64,000 nt of DNA from Spirogloea muscicola (taxonomy: Eukaryota > Streptophyta > Zygnematophyceae > Spirogloeales > Spirogloeaceae): contig WELB01000198.1 in assembly GCA_009602725.1 (NCBI GenBank), positions 37,097 through 101,096 on the forward strand, in the 5' to 3' direction. The notes under the pieces were generated by a model that ran no database searches, was not told the DNA's origin, and was given only the letters and a program-made list of their open reading frames with translations. Made by a program: the position numbers and the translations under genes. Below, piece after piece: positions 1 to 11,900 of the stretch. Numbering within the stretch: the first letter of the stretch is position 1; each line of letters starts with the position of its first letter.

Positions 1-780
1 CGAGTTTCGGCCTGTTTGCAGCGTGCTCAGGCTAGTGCCTTGCACCAGAAAGCTGGGCGAGCTCTAGTAGGTGGCAGAAGGGCTCCGTTCCTGGCATCTA
101 GTATTCATGCATCGAGTAGTGACCTTTATGTTTTGACCCGTGGTTATTGAGCGGGTCAATCTGCTGTAGGTTATGTAGATTTTAGATGTGCTTGCCTTTG
201 TACCTGGCCATTTGGCCTACATTTCTTTCTAATACACGATCTTTTCCTTCGCTGCCGCAGTCCCTATGGAGCTTGTGGGCACTGACCCGACCCCCTTCGC
301 TTCTATTCCCGCCGAGCCGGATTCAGTGTGTCGAGCAGACAAGATGGCTCGCTTGGCTCGTTTCTTCCGCTGACAAGTAATGTGATTGTGTTGTCCTCCT
401 CATCGACTGACAGCCATTGCCTTTGCATTTGTGAGCTGCAATGATCATAGTATACGTCCTTCAAAACCACCAGTCTCCCCCTTACTCTTCCACTTTAGGC
501 CACTTCCTAGCATGTCTTTGGCTGCAATGCCTCTTTGAGTGGTTTTGGCCCTCAGCCTTACAATCCATTGCCAAAACACTAAGACTCCTCAGTCTACTAC
601 CAGCACGTCAGTTGTATTGGGGCTCGCCTTTCTGAAGCCAGCAACTTATACTTTATCGATTGCCGTCTGTGCCAGGACATCCTGTGGTAAAGAGAGAGAG
701 TCTAATCTGCTTTCACGAGGCTTGCTGCTGGTTTGCATTACCTCCATTGGAGTCGCTTGTGTCAACGATCAGTAGGCGCA
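1..780. other. No gene recognised
   Basis: I see no long conserved reading frame, RNA gene or clear repeat here. The short open frames are compositional and match no family I know. It may be intergenic sequence or the tail of a gene lying further left. Confidence 0.4.
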
Positions 781-828
781 GGCCAGTGTGGAGAGCGCTG
801 GTTGAAGAAGTCGAAGCTCTTACAATAG

Positions 829-1205
829 AGAGAGAGAAGGCGCGTGGAGCGCATGAAACGAAATGGAGGCCAATTCAAGCCAAAACATGGTTCAGGCAGG
901 GTCTAGTGCAAATCAAACAAGGCTACATGAACTGGAGTCCTATATTAAGGTGCCTAAAGTGACAGGGTGACATAAGTATCCACGAGTGAGCACGAACAAA
1001 TCCGACAAGCTAATTTGGGGAGCTGGAGCGCCGCCACGAAAGCCGGAGGCCTGACTTAGAGCGCGACCTGCACGCTGATGAATGGTAGAGCTTGCGAGCG
1101 CTGCAAACAAAGCGAAAGCCGCATTCTATAGCATGCAACTAACGCCTGGGGAATGCTAGTGTGCCCAAAGCTGCCCCCCCGACTGCGACGACGCGCGTCA
1201 ACCAA
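829..1205 (+). repeat. Dispersed repeat R1, copy A
   Basis: About 375 bases align along most of their length with 42645-43045 in the same orientation. Both copies start in an AGAGAGAAGGCGCG stretch, pass through a shared block about free-standing phrases such as AACAAATCCGACAA, and end in a GACGACG-like stretch. The first ~105 bases also occur inverted and tandemly repeated at 56356-56715. Read on the minus strand, 1100-1190 encodes the peptide CYRMRLSLCLQRSQAL, which recurs in other copies (see findings). The class of element is unknown. Confidence 0.8.
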
Positions 1206-1485
1206 TTGGGCCAGATGCTGGATGAGGATAGACCATTTCGCGCCATAGCCGCAGTAGATATCCAAGGCGCACGGATATAAATGATCCCCTCGGGGGTGGT
1301 CATGGTAGTGCTGCTCCTACTTGCGCTCCGCGCTGGAGTTGGCCCAGCCAGACACGGTTGACGTGGGTGCGCCAGCCTTGTATGCGTCGGTCAGTACCAC
1401 GTCCAGGAGCAGACGAGGCCCACCGCCCCGGGGGTTGGCGACCGCGTCCAGACGCCGCAAGTATGGCTTGCCGCAATACCAAAGC

Positions 1486-1570
1486 GGCTGCTGATATTAA
1501 AGAATCGGCTGTAGACTGCCAGCTAGATGCATACAGGTTATTATGACGGAGCCAAAGGCTAGACAGATTA
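1486..1570 (+). repeat. Dispersed module M (AATCGGCTGT), plus copy
   Basis: The block around GATATTAAAGAATCGGCTGT and CTGCCAGC, followed by GACGGAGCCAAAGGC, recurs almost unchanged on the opposite strand at about 5065-5166. Shorter copies lie at 42862-42900 and 48560-48612, and a diverged one at 57103-57137. It is a lineage-specific dispersed repeat of unknown class. Confidence 0.75.
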
Positions 1571-1734
1571 GGATGACGGTGGCCTGTGAGAGGCCAGCTC
1601 AAGAGAGACCGGAGGCGTCGAAGGGAGTCCGCGTAGTAAGGGGAAGAAGAGCTCGCCCATAGAGAAGAGGGGCTTACAAAGCCAACCCAAAAAGAATGTC
1701 TTAGTCCTAGTCCTTCGCACTTTGAATCCTTCAG

Positions 1735-1925
1735 ACCTTGTCCATTTTTTTGGGCTGGCCTCTCCCAGCCACCAGTCAATCTGGCCCCACTTTCTTCAAC
1801 CCAAAAAGAATGGACAAGGGGGGCCGTGCCTTGCCTTCACAAAGAAATCAGCTCTTCAGCCTGACAGCAGTGGCTGTGAGAGGCCAGCCCAAAGGAATGG
1901 ACAAGGCCTGAAAGGCCCCGATAGC
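1735..1925. repeat. Hairpin repeat cluster (GGCTGG...CCAGCC)
   Basis: Two units occur here. At about 1750-1775 the sequence GGGCTGG(CCTCTC)CCAGCC can fold on itself. At about 1869-1905 the reverse-complement unit reads GGCTGTGAGAGGCCAGCCC followed by AAAGGAATGGACAAGG. The 1750-1795 stretch is also the reverse complement of 42598-42644. The same hairpin is found in every repeat block in the window. Confidence 0.7.
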
Positions 1926-2160
1926 TCGAAAACAACGAGTTACGAAGCTGTGAAATGAACGAGACAAGAAGCTCTCCTAAGGGCTGGCCTCATCGCCCTT
2001 TAGTAGAGATTCTGTTTACGTCACCTTAACCACTGTTGTATTCATCTTTGTTCTTCTTACGGACAGGGTACTGGCTTGCTTCTTCCCTTCAGTTCATGTG
2101 CATTGTGTGCCTTCTCTCTCTGGGCTACTCATAATGCAAATTTATAGTAAAGGTGCACGG

Positions 2161-2232
2161 GGTCGTGTATAGCTCAGTTGGCAGAGCATAAGGCTTTTAT
2201 TGTGAAAGTTTTGTGGGTACCGATATTTCCCC
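2161..2232 (+). pseudogene. tRNA-Lys-like relic or SINE head
   Basis: A good A box (TAGCTCAGTTGG) lies in a D arm with paired GCTC/GAGC. It is followed at the right spacing by an anticodon-loop-like CTTTTAT, giving anticodon TTT (Lys). The anticodon stem, the T arm and the acceptor pairing are degraded, and the B box is poor. This looks like a tRNA-derived relic, either a decayed tRNA gene or a SINE head, rather than a working tRNA gene. Confidence 0.5.
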
Positions 2233-2551
2233 TAAATTGTGCTTTAGCCCTGTTGCCTTAGCCCCTTTTTGCACAGGGCTTCGCTTTGTGAAGCCCATTC
2301 TTTTGCACTACTTCACCTGAGTGCTGCCCTCGGCTTGGATGTCATTCCATGCTCACCGCGCGCCTTGACACGTTATGCGAAGGATGCAGGCGCTAGCTAA
2401 GAAAGCGAACGAGCTCTGGCTGTCCATTCTTTTCGCTGGCTTTTCACAGCCCTCGCCCCCTTGGATCTTATTGTCAATGTGCTTGCCTTTGTGTTTGGCC
2501 GCACAGGCCCTTCATCACTTGATACACACATTTTCCCTTGGGAAGAGCCAC

Positions 2552-2722
2552 TTTCTTTCATAGCCCAGCATCTCTGATCTGCGGCTGCTTAGCAGGGGTT
2601 ACTGAGTGTCTCGTAGCAGCTTTGTTTCTGTTACTTAGCGCTTCCCCTGGCCCCCTTCTCGTACTCTATTCATTCTTTTTCGGGCTGGTTGTTCCAGCCC
2701 CTATTCTCAATGGGCGAGCACT
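2552..2722 (+). repeat. Dispersed repeat R2, copy A
   Basis: About 165 bases are nearly identical to 56074-56238 and similar to 42411-42556. The first third encodes the peptide tail PSISDLRLLSRGY then TGA at 2603-2605, shared with other copies. The last third contains the hairpin GGGCTGG-TTGTT-CCAGCCC followed by TATTCTCAATGGGCGAGCA. Confidence 0.85.
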
Positions 2723-3004
2723 TTCTTCTTTCATAGCCCTCGCCCCGTTCGAATGATGTGCTTACTGTGACACGTACAGTTTGAGCGAGACGGCAGTGCG
2801 TCTACGGCGCAGCCCGGTCCCCCCAACGGTGACAGCCCTTCCGTGGCTCTCTCTTCCATCTTTTCCATCTTTCTTCTTTTGCTGGCCTCTCAAGCTGACC
2901 AGCGGCGCCGGGCGGAAATTTCGTGTATTTGAAACAATCGAAGGCCAGTATGGCCAAGTACAGAGGTAAGCACATCTTATGACGTAGCAGCTAGCATCTA
3001 GCAG

Positions 3005-3222
3005 CTACTGGAGCTGCTAGTGGAGTGAGGCAGCAGCTGTGCCAGGAGGAATGGAGGGGTGGGGGGGAGAAGAGGGCTGGAAGTGCCACGATTGGGGCCT
3101 TGACATCCTGTCCTGCTGGAGCTGCTAGAGGAGGAGTGAGGCAGCATCCATAGCAGGAGGGATGGGGGGGTGGGGAAGGATGGCCGGAAGTGCCGATGAG
3201 GGTCTTGTCGACCTGGCCTGGC
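3005..3222 (+). repeat. Two-copy tandem repeat, unit about 108 bases
   Basis: Two adjacent units start at 3005 and 3113. Each reads CT(A/G)CTGGAGCTGCTAG, then GAGTGAGGCAGCA, a G-rich run and GGAAGTGCC. A single undetermined base sits just downstream at 3243, possibly a contig join. Confidence 0.7.
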
Positions 3223-3427
3223 AGCAGTGGCAGGATGAGGGANTACGACCTTATTTTATCTCGTTACATTTGACTTAGTACATTTCCTGACAAGCCTCAG
3301 TGCTAAAGACAGACTCCTTGCCCACGAGCGCTTCGCCACGTTCCTTAGCAGCATCCATGTGCACAAATTTACTTCTGCTCCCACCCTCTCGCTTGAGCTT
3401 CATGGAGAAGGAGATGCAGGGCGTCAC

Positions 3428-4815
<1,388 letters not shown>

Positions 4816-4861
4816 GGAGCGGGGGGGAGGGCTAGAGGAGGCCGGGAAGAGGGTGTAGCCC

Positions 4862-5175
4862 CTCTCGGTGGCTCCGTGCCTTTGGGTCTTGTGTCCTGCT
4901 ACCGAATGCGTTCGTCTGTGTGCCTACAGCGGTCCCAGGCGATTGCTTTGCATCGCCGGGCTGGTCGCGCCCTTGCAGCAGCCTCTGGTTTGCGCAGCGG
5001 GGTTGCTCTTCCTCCCCTCAGCTCATCTGACTCCTGCTGCTGACACGGGGGTATTGAGGGCGCCCTGTCTGCCAAGCCTTTTGGCTCCGTCATGAACACC
5101 TGTATACATCTGGCTGGCATTTCACAGCCGATTCTTTCATATCAGCAGCCGCTTTCTTCTAATCTCAGCAGCCGC
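4862..5175. repeat. Mosaic repeat block between EPSPS fragment and VPS13
   Basis: Plus-strand 4897-4990 encodes CYRMRSSVCLQRSQA, then HRRAGRALAAASG, the peptide shared by the repeat copies at 1.1, 42.9 and 56.8 kb. About 5065-5166 is a reverse-complement copy of module M. The block occupies most of the head-to-head intergenic space. Confidence 0.75.
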
Positions 5176-5454
5176 TTTGGTCTTCCATGGCTTGCCAGCG
5201 ACTGCAGACGCCCACGCCCTCCTCCGCGGCAGCCCCAGGAGCGGTCGCCCCCGCTGCCGCCTCTCGGCTAAGCGGCAGGCCGCGTCGCTCTCGAAAGCCA
5301 ACGCAGGACTTCCCTTGAGGCCCTGGCGCTAGCAGGCTGCACGGCCGACAATACGGCGCCTGCAGAGGTCAATTGTCCCAGCGTCCTTGACCGCTCCTCC
5401 CTCTCGGGCACAGCTGCCAGCGCCATGGGCCGAGGCCAGCGCTAGCTGACGACG
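5176..5454 (+). promoter_or_regulatory. Probable VPS13 promoter and 5' UTR
   Basis: GC-rich sequence without repeats lies immediately upstream of the VPS13 start codon. No TATA box or other core element is obvious. The assignment rests on position only. Confidence 0.4.
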
Positions 5455-8400
5455 ATGTTAGAGGAGAGGGTCGCGGAGATACTGCAGAGGTACCTCGGGG
5501 ACTATGTCCAGGGCCTCTCCAAGGATGCTCTTAAGATCAGCGTATGGCGAGGCAAGTTCCACCAGAAGCCCTTGAGGAACAGCTGCAACTAGCTCCCTGT
5601 ATTGAAGGCCTCCTTGCTCAGTCGTCCCTCTGTTGCCTGCTGCAGACCGTGCTTAAGCAATTTGATCGTGATTATTTCAGGGGATTTGGAGCTCCAGAAC
5701 ATGCAGCTGAAACCGGAAGCTCTCAACGCTTTGAAGCTGCCACTCAAAGTCAAGGCTGGCTTCCTGGGCTCCATCAAGCTGAAGGTGCGCCCTATCGTAA
5801 CGCGCATGCAAGCGCGTGTGACAATGAGCAGAACGAAAGGATAGCAGTGCTGTCAAGTAGGATGCATGAACATCTGGCAACGTGCCTTCCTTCGTCTTAA
5901 TTCCTCAGGGAGTCCTTAAGGTTGTGCACGTGCCTATGAGTGAGGGTTGTGCACCACACTTGGTCAGTCGCTACCAGCTGGAGAGAGGAAAATGAAGAGA
6001 CATAGAATTGGTGATAAGGTTGCACTGTAGAAGTGCTCTGCAGCAAGCAGTGTCTAATAGCTACTAGCTCCTTGTCTTGGTCGCATGCTCCAACTTATAT
6101 AGAGCTTAGCCGTTTTCCCGCTGTCCTGCAACAGGTGCCTTGGAATCGACTAGGGAGGGAGCCTGTGATAGTCATCCTAGACCAGATCTTCATACTCGCA
6201 CAGCCTCTTGTTAGTGCAGAGTATGGACAGGATGTCAGTGATGAGAGCCTGTTTGAGGCAAAGCAGCGCCACATTAAGGTCCCTCCTGCCCGTGACTCCT
6301 GTCTATCTCTGTGATGCTCAAAGCCTAGTCAATATGAATTTGCAGACCATGATTCTTAATTCAAGATTAGGCAAAGTTTGTGCCAGCCTGACATCTGGCT
6401 CAAGAGTGTATGCTAGGCTTGGAAAAAATGCCGCTTGCATGTGCCTCTCTGTCTTGGCTACAGTTGTTTGGATTGTGCTTGTATCAGACGTCATATTGGC
6501 AAGGAGCTCTTCTCCATCTTGTAATACTCTACTTGTGTGCTTCATTGACAGGAGGCGGAAGCATCTCTAGTAGAGAGCCAGAAGGACAAGAAGAATGACG
6601 CAGAGGTACAATGCTTGCCAAGAGTGCCTTCTTCGGATATTAGGCTGCTTGAAGCAAAGGAAAGTCATATAAACCATAGCATGCACATGACAAGTAAGTG
6701 AGCAACATTTTGTGGAATAGTAGAGCAGTTCTGCTTCTTAGGTAGGCCAATGACATAGGATGACATTTCAAGCATGCTCCGACTCCTGTTTGAGATCGAG
6801 GTTGTGTCCAAGATAAATTTTGATATCTGGTGATACGTCAAGCTGGTGCATGTGTAGTTATAAAATTTTGCTATCAATCTTATTTTGTAGCAAGCCAAAG
6901 ACACGTCGTGGCTAGGACAGCTCATTGGAACAGTGATAGGTAACTTGAAGCTGAGTATTACCAACATTCATATCCGATATGAAGATGATGTCAGGTGAGT
7001 GTGCCTTTGCTGATCTTGGCATTGTCACCTATTATTGCTGGTGCTAAGCTTGTAATAGAGTGAGCTCGTCCCCTCCTGGTTCAAGTCTGGCTGTCATGTC
7101 AGACAGGAAATGACGTTCAAGTGTTGCGAAGCACCTTCTCAGCTCATTGATTGCGAAGCACCTGCACAGCTCATTTGCAAAATTTGATTCCGCCAAACAG
7201 CTTTCCAGGGCACCCTCTGGCTGCTGGTCTGACTCTGGAGAGATTGGCAGCAGCAACAATCGATGAGGAGGGCAATGAGACGTTCGTCGCACATGGAGCC
7301 ATGGAACGTGTGCGGAAGGTATCCAACAACTATACGGTCACACTGTTTGTGGCTCTCTGGTACTTGAGTTTCTTCCTGTGCTCTCTGGTGGACAGTCTGG
7401 TCCAGGCCAGCAATTATGCATACTTCTCAAAACGCGATTCCTGCTTCTGTGTTTGCTTCTGTATTTGAAATGAAGGTGATAGTAGTGAATGCTTTTGAGG
7501 GAGTTTGCGTGCAGGCTTTAGCTCTCCAAAGGTTGGCCATTTACTTTAATTCTGACACCTCTCTATTTGAGGTTGACAAACCCTGGCAACAGTTGGGTAA
7601 AGAGGCCTGGAGCAAGGTTCGCTCGTGATCTCTTCTTTTGATATATATAGCAGGACCCAAGGAGTTGCAAGGGGCTGCCTTGTAATCCCTTGGTGTTTAA
7701 CTTTACCTTAGTCTGGTGTAGCCATCAGCGCATCTTAGTTGTGCAGGCAAAAGTCACTCAAAGCGTTGCATGGTTTTCTGCTTCGGCACTGAGTCGTTTA
7801 CCAAGGATGCTCACAGATCTTTGAGCCAGGCATCAAAAAGGACCCTGATGACCTTTTCCAAATCGAAGACCAAGAGGTTGCCAAGCAAAAGCTGGACAGA
7901 CACTACATCCTCGAGCCCATCAATGGAGCAGCTGAGTACTTCCGACGAGGAAAAGCTGAGCAGAGAAGACCTGACAGTCCCCTTCAAAGTATCGATGTCA
8001 AACTCGAGGATGTAACTTTGAGTATGTCAGAGGTAAATTTGAGCAACTCAACACCATTGGAGCTTGGTTAGTCTTATGCTGCTATGGAGCTTCAGCTACA
8101 GCGTCAGCACGAACTTTTCTTGCCACTGAGCCTAGTCATCTGACATCTGGGTGGAGTTTGTCTGGACCTATCTGATGCTTGACAAGGTTTTCTTCTTACT
8201 GACCCTCATGCTTCATTGCAGAGTCAGTACAGGGACACTTTGGTCCTTGCTGACAATCTGTCAGCATTTAACAAGCGAATGAAGCATGCCCATATCAGGC
8301 CAGCTAATTCAATACACACAAGCCCTCAGCTCTGGTGGAAGTATGCTCTGAGGGCCAGTTTGGAGAGGCGGGGCAAATACAGGTGGGTTTGGTGGCTCCC

Positions 8401-8931
8401 TGTTGGTGACTATGTCGCTTACGTTGGTGATTTATGGCAGCTGCTTGTACGCAGTAAAACATAAATCAGCTAAATATCGTAATGCTGGGCCTGGACTTGC
8501 ACAGGGGTTCTTTAGCGTGGAAGCATCTATTGGAAGCTGCACGTATGCGTCGGAGATATTTGGAGCTTTATGTCTCAGTTCTGCAGGCCCGGCCAGGCAA
8601 GGTGTCCATCAACGACAACGAGGAGATCCAGGCCCTGGACAAAGTCCTGGACACTGATGTGATTATAATGTGGCGGTGGGTTCAGCTCCTGCCTTATCAT
8701 CAACAGCATCATTCTTGATCCTACCATTTGGCTTCTGTCAGTTGCAGCTTCCATTGAGGATTCATAGCGCAGCTTCTGCACTTATAGTTTTTCTTCAGAT
8801 CTTCTGTGGCAAGAGGGAGGTATTTACTTCAATATTTGGAATTGCAGCATGCTGGCCCACAACTTTGTCACTACGGGCCAAGGAGAGAATGAGCGACCAG
8901 AATCTCGCAAGTCGTGGTGGTTGTTTAAAAG
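5455..8931 (+). other. VPS13: VPS13 section 1: chorein N-terminus
   Basis: Exons read: 5455-5551, 5681-5784, 6135-6278, 6552-6605, 6891-6994, 7201-7318, 7515-7616, 7817-8032, 8222-8382, 8505-8675, 8848-8931. Key motifs are LELQNMQLKPEALNAL, VPWNRLGREPVIVILDQ, NLKLSITNIHIRYED, GHPLAAGLTLERLAA, QLWWKYAL and LDTDVIIMWR. These are the hallmark blocks of the lipid-scooping chorein end that docks on the donor membrane. The first intron starts with GC (GAG|GCAAGT at 5552) and ends in AG at 5680. The frame is kept across every junction. Confidence 0.92.
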
Positions 8932-11900
8932 GTGGGCTCTTTTACGCGAGGATACATGCAGCAAGTGCAACCAGAAATACATATCAAATTTGGTGCTCAG
9001 TTGATATGATTGATGGATATCTAATTGTGGAGGTCAGCCTATTGAGGCTGTGTGTCTCCTGTCAAGCTTACTTTGACAGTTTTCAGAGTCGTCCCTCCTA
9101 GTAAGGTTTTGTGCGTGGAAAAACCTGACTGTGCTATGGAATACAGGAGGAGATCGTCTGACGTCGACAGAGAGGCGCAGAGTCTTACTAGCGCTGACTG
9201 GGCCAGGTTGAATGATGCTATTGGCTATGAACCTGGCATGGGGAATCCACTGGTACCTGGGCAAGAACCTTCACATATGCTCCATACGCATCTCACAATC
9301 AGAATGATGCGTAACTCATCAAGGCTTGATCATCAAGATGGTGCGCTTATAGCAGAGTTGGAAAGCCACAACCTTCGAGTCGATGTTGATGTGTACCCAA
9401 AGACCCTGGCCTACACAATAACGTTGGGCTCCTATGGCATAGCTACCCCAGAAGGCATGCTTGCTCAGGTACGTTATATATCAAGTGTGATTGTAGTATA
9501 GCTTTTGCCTTCACCCATTGCAGAATCACTTGCAACATAATCTGCTTCCCCTACAGCTATAGCCTCGGTCCTGGCAGTTACAGTGCCAAGCTATAGCCTG
9601 TGTTGCTTAGTGACTACAGAGTGAAAGGTTGTTGGAGCTAGGCAGTTCTGTCCGTGCCACTTTCACATACAAGCCGCATGATCAAGACTACCTCTGGATC
9701 TTGGAGGGTAAAGCTGCCCCTGTTCATGCCACGGTATGTAAATCTTTGGACAATGTTGCTGTCATCCTCTTGTTCTTTTCTCATATATGCGCTAGAGAGG
9801 GCAAGGCAAGTACCTCAGGTAAGACTCAAGATATGTGAAGTGGATATCTGAATTGCACTCTTCATATGCCTGTTGTCGGCTGCAGTTGTGGACGTCCAGT
9901 CTGAACAGGGTACAGGAATTTTTCCAGAGCAGAAAGACTGTTAGTCGTGCCCTTGCTTTGAGTACATCAGCTGCTCTGCAGGTACGAGGCGATTGTAGTC
10001 CGGATTTGCTAGCTGTTATTGTTAACCAACATCTTAAGGGTCTGTACCTTCGGGTGCAAATCAGGGATTCTAACCAGCTCTCAGAGAAGTGGTGCTGGCG
10101 GCAAGCTTACTTCTCTTGGATCATTGCTAGTTTCTTGGATAATCACGCTGTGATCTCCATCTGACAGAAGCAGTAGGTGTAGAGAAGAGGCAATGTCTCA
10201 GGCTGATGCAGAGTGCATCCACTTGTAAGCATGCGCAGTCAACACTGGACGAGGTAGCGAGATCTGCCCAGAAGAAGCTGAGTAGGACCTTGAAGGATCG
10301 ACCTAAGTATACCCTGAATTCCTTCTTTCAAAGTGAAAACAGTGTCTGTAACTTCACTGAGTGGCCATACTGAATCACTGCAATCAATGTGCCTCAGCTA
10401 TTGCATCAGTATGTCTGACATCTGATAAGAAACACATGCTGAGCCATCCTGTCCTTCCTGTTGATGACAGCCATGCAGTTGTGTACCTTCTCTTTTGATC
10501 CTTTGTGCAGATTTAGCGTAGACCTTGATATCGCTGCTCCCAAGGTTGCCATACCCACAAATTTTAAGGCTGATGGCAAGCATGAAACAGCCCTTCTTTT
10601 GGATTTTGGGAATTTCCTACTCCAGACTGACAATGTGATTTTTATGGCTACTTTGACTTTTGCTATTTACCTGTTATTTCTTGCTTCATGAAGACTGATC
10701 TTGGCGCGTACGAATCTGAAGCAAGCTCTGAACAGTGGACCTTGTATGTAATCACAGCATATGACCATGAAATTGATTGTTATGCAGGATGCACCCTCAA
10801 GAACCACATCAGATGAAGAGCTGAGACTCTACATGTCGTTCAAGCTGTCAGCTTCTGACATTTCAGCAACTTTGGTAGACGGCCATTATGATTGGTCACT
10901 GCTGCCTAAAGAAAAGCAAGAGAGAGATCGAGATGGCTTGTCCAGCAGCTCTGCTGCTAATTCTACTAGATTCCTCCCGCTCCTTGATAAATGTGGAACA
11001 AACATAGCCCTTCAGCAGGTGCTTGCCAGTTACTACTGCTTGGTGGCTTGCAGTCACTGGATTGGTGGTTCCTCTGCATACGGCTTGACACATAGTCAAC
11101 AGCAGCATTTCTGCTGCCATTGCTTCTTTGTGAGGCATTGTCAGATATCAGCAACTGAGATTTGCTGCTCCTCATCTGTGATATACAGATTTGCATTCCT
11201 CACCAACAGTATCCTACAACTCGGGCTGCTGTGCTATTACCCAAGCTGGGTTTCCACTTCTCGCCTGGACGTTATCACCGTCTCATGGCCGTTACCAAAG
11301 CACTTGAAGGTGATATTGCTGCAGTTCGTGGAGACAATGTTGTCACTCCTTGGAAGCCCGCTGACTTTGAAGGGGAGTTGGACGTTCTCACTTGGGGGGT
11401 ATGTCACACGGCTTCAGTGGTCACACCAACCAACCATTGGCTTCAGCAAGCATGCACAGAGCTACACAACGATCTGTTGAAACCATGTCTCTTCATATAC
11501 CTACTTCACCAAGATGCAATCAAGGTTGTAGGTATTGTGCGACACATGCTGATATAGCTTCTGTCTTTTCATTTACAACTCCCAGAGTAGAGCAGCTACA
11601 TGGCAACATCGGTATGGGGCATTAGCCGGACCTTTCTTGTACCTGCTTGATTCTCCAGAGGCAAGCACTTACAAGCACCGCACACGGTGAGATGAGTTTG
11701 CAGCTGTTGAAAGGTCATTATGTCTGCAAGTCTTGGAGCCACAACAGCACATATAAGGTGCCTTGCATATTTAAAGAACGAGCATGTAATCTTGCAGGCT
11801 TCAGGGCAAACAGGTTGTGGATGTCCCACCTGATGCTGTTGGAGGGGAGAGTCATGTGCTGGCAATCTGCGACAGCAACAGGGCTAGCTTCAAGGTACAG

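Noticed and set aside
2161-2232. Working tRNA-Lys gene
   Set aside because: The anticodon stem, T arm and acceptor stem do not pair properly.
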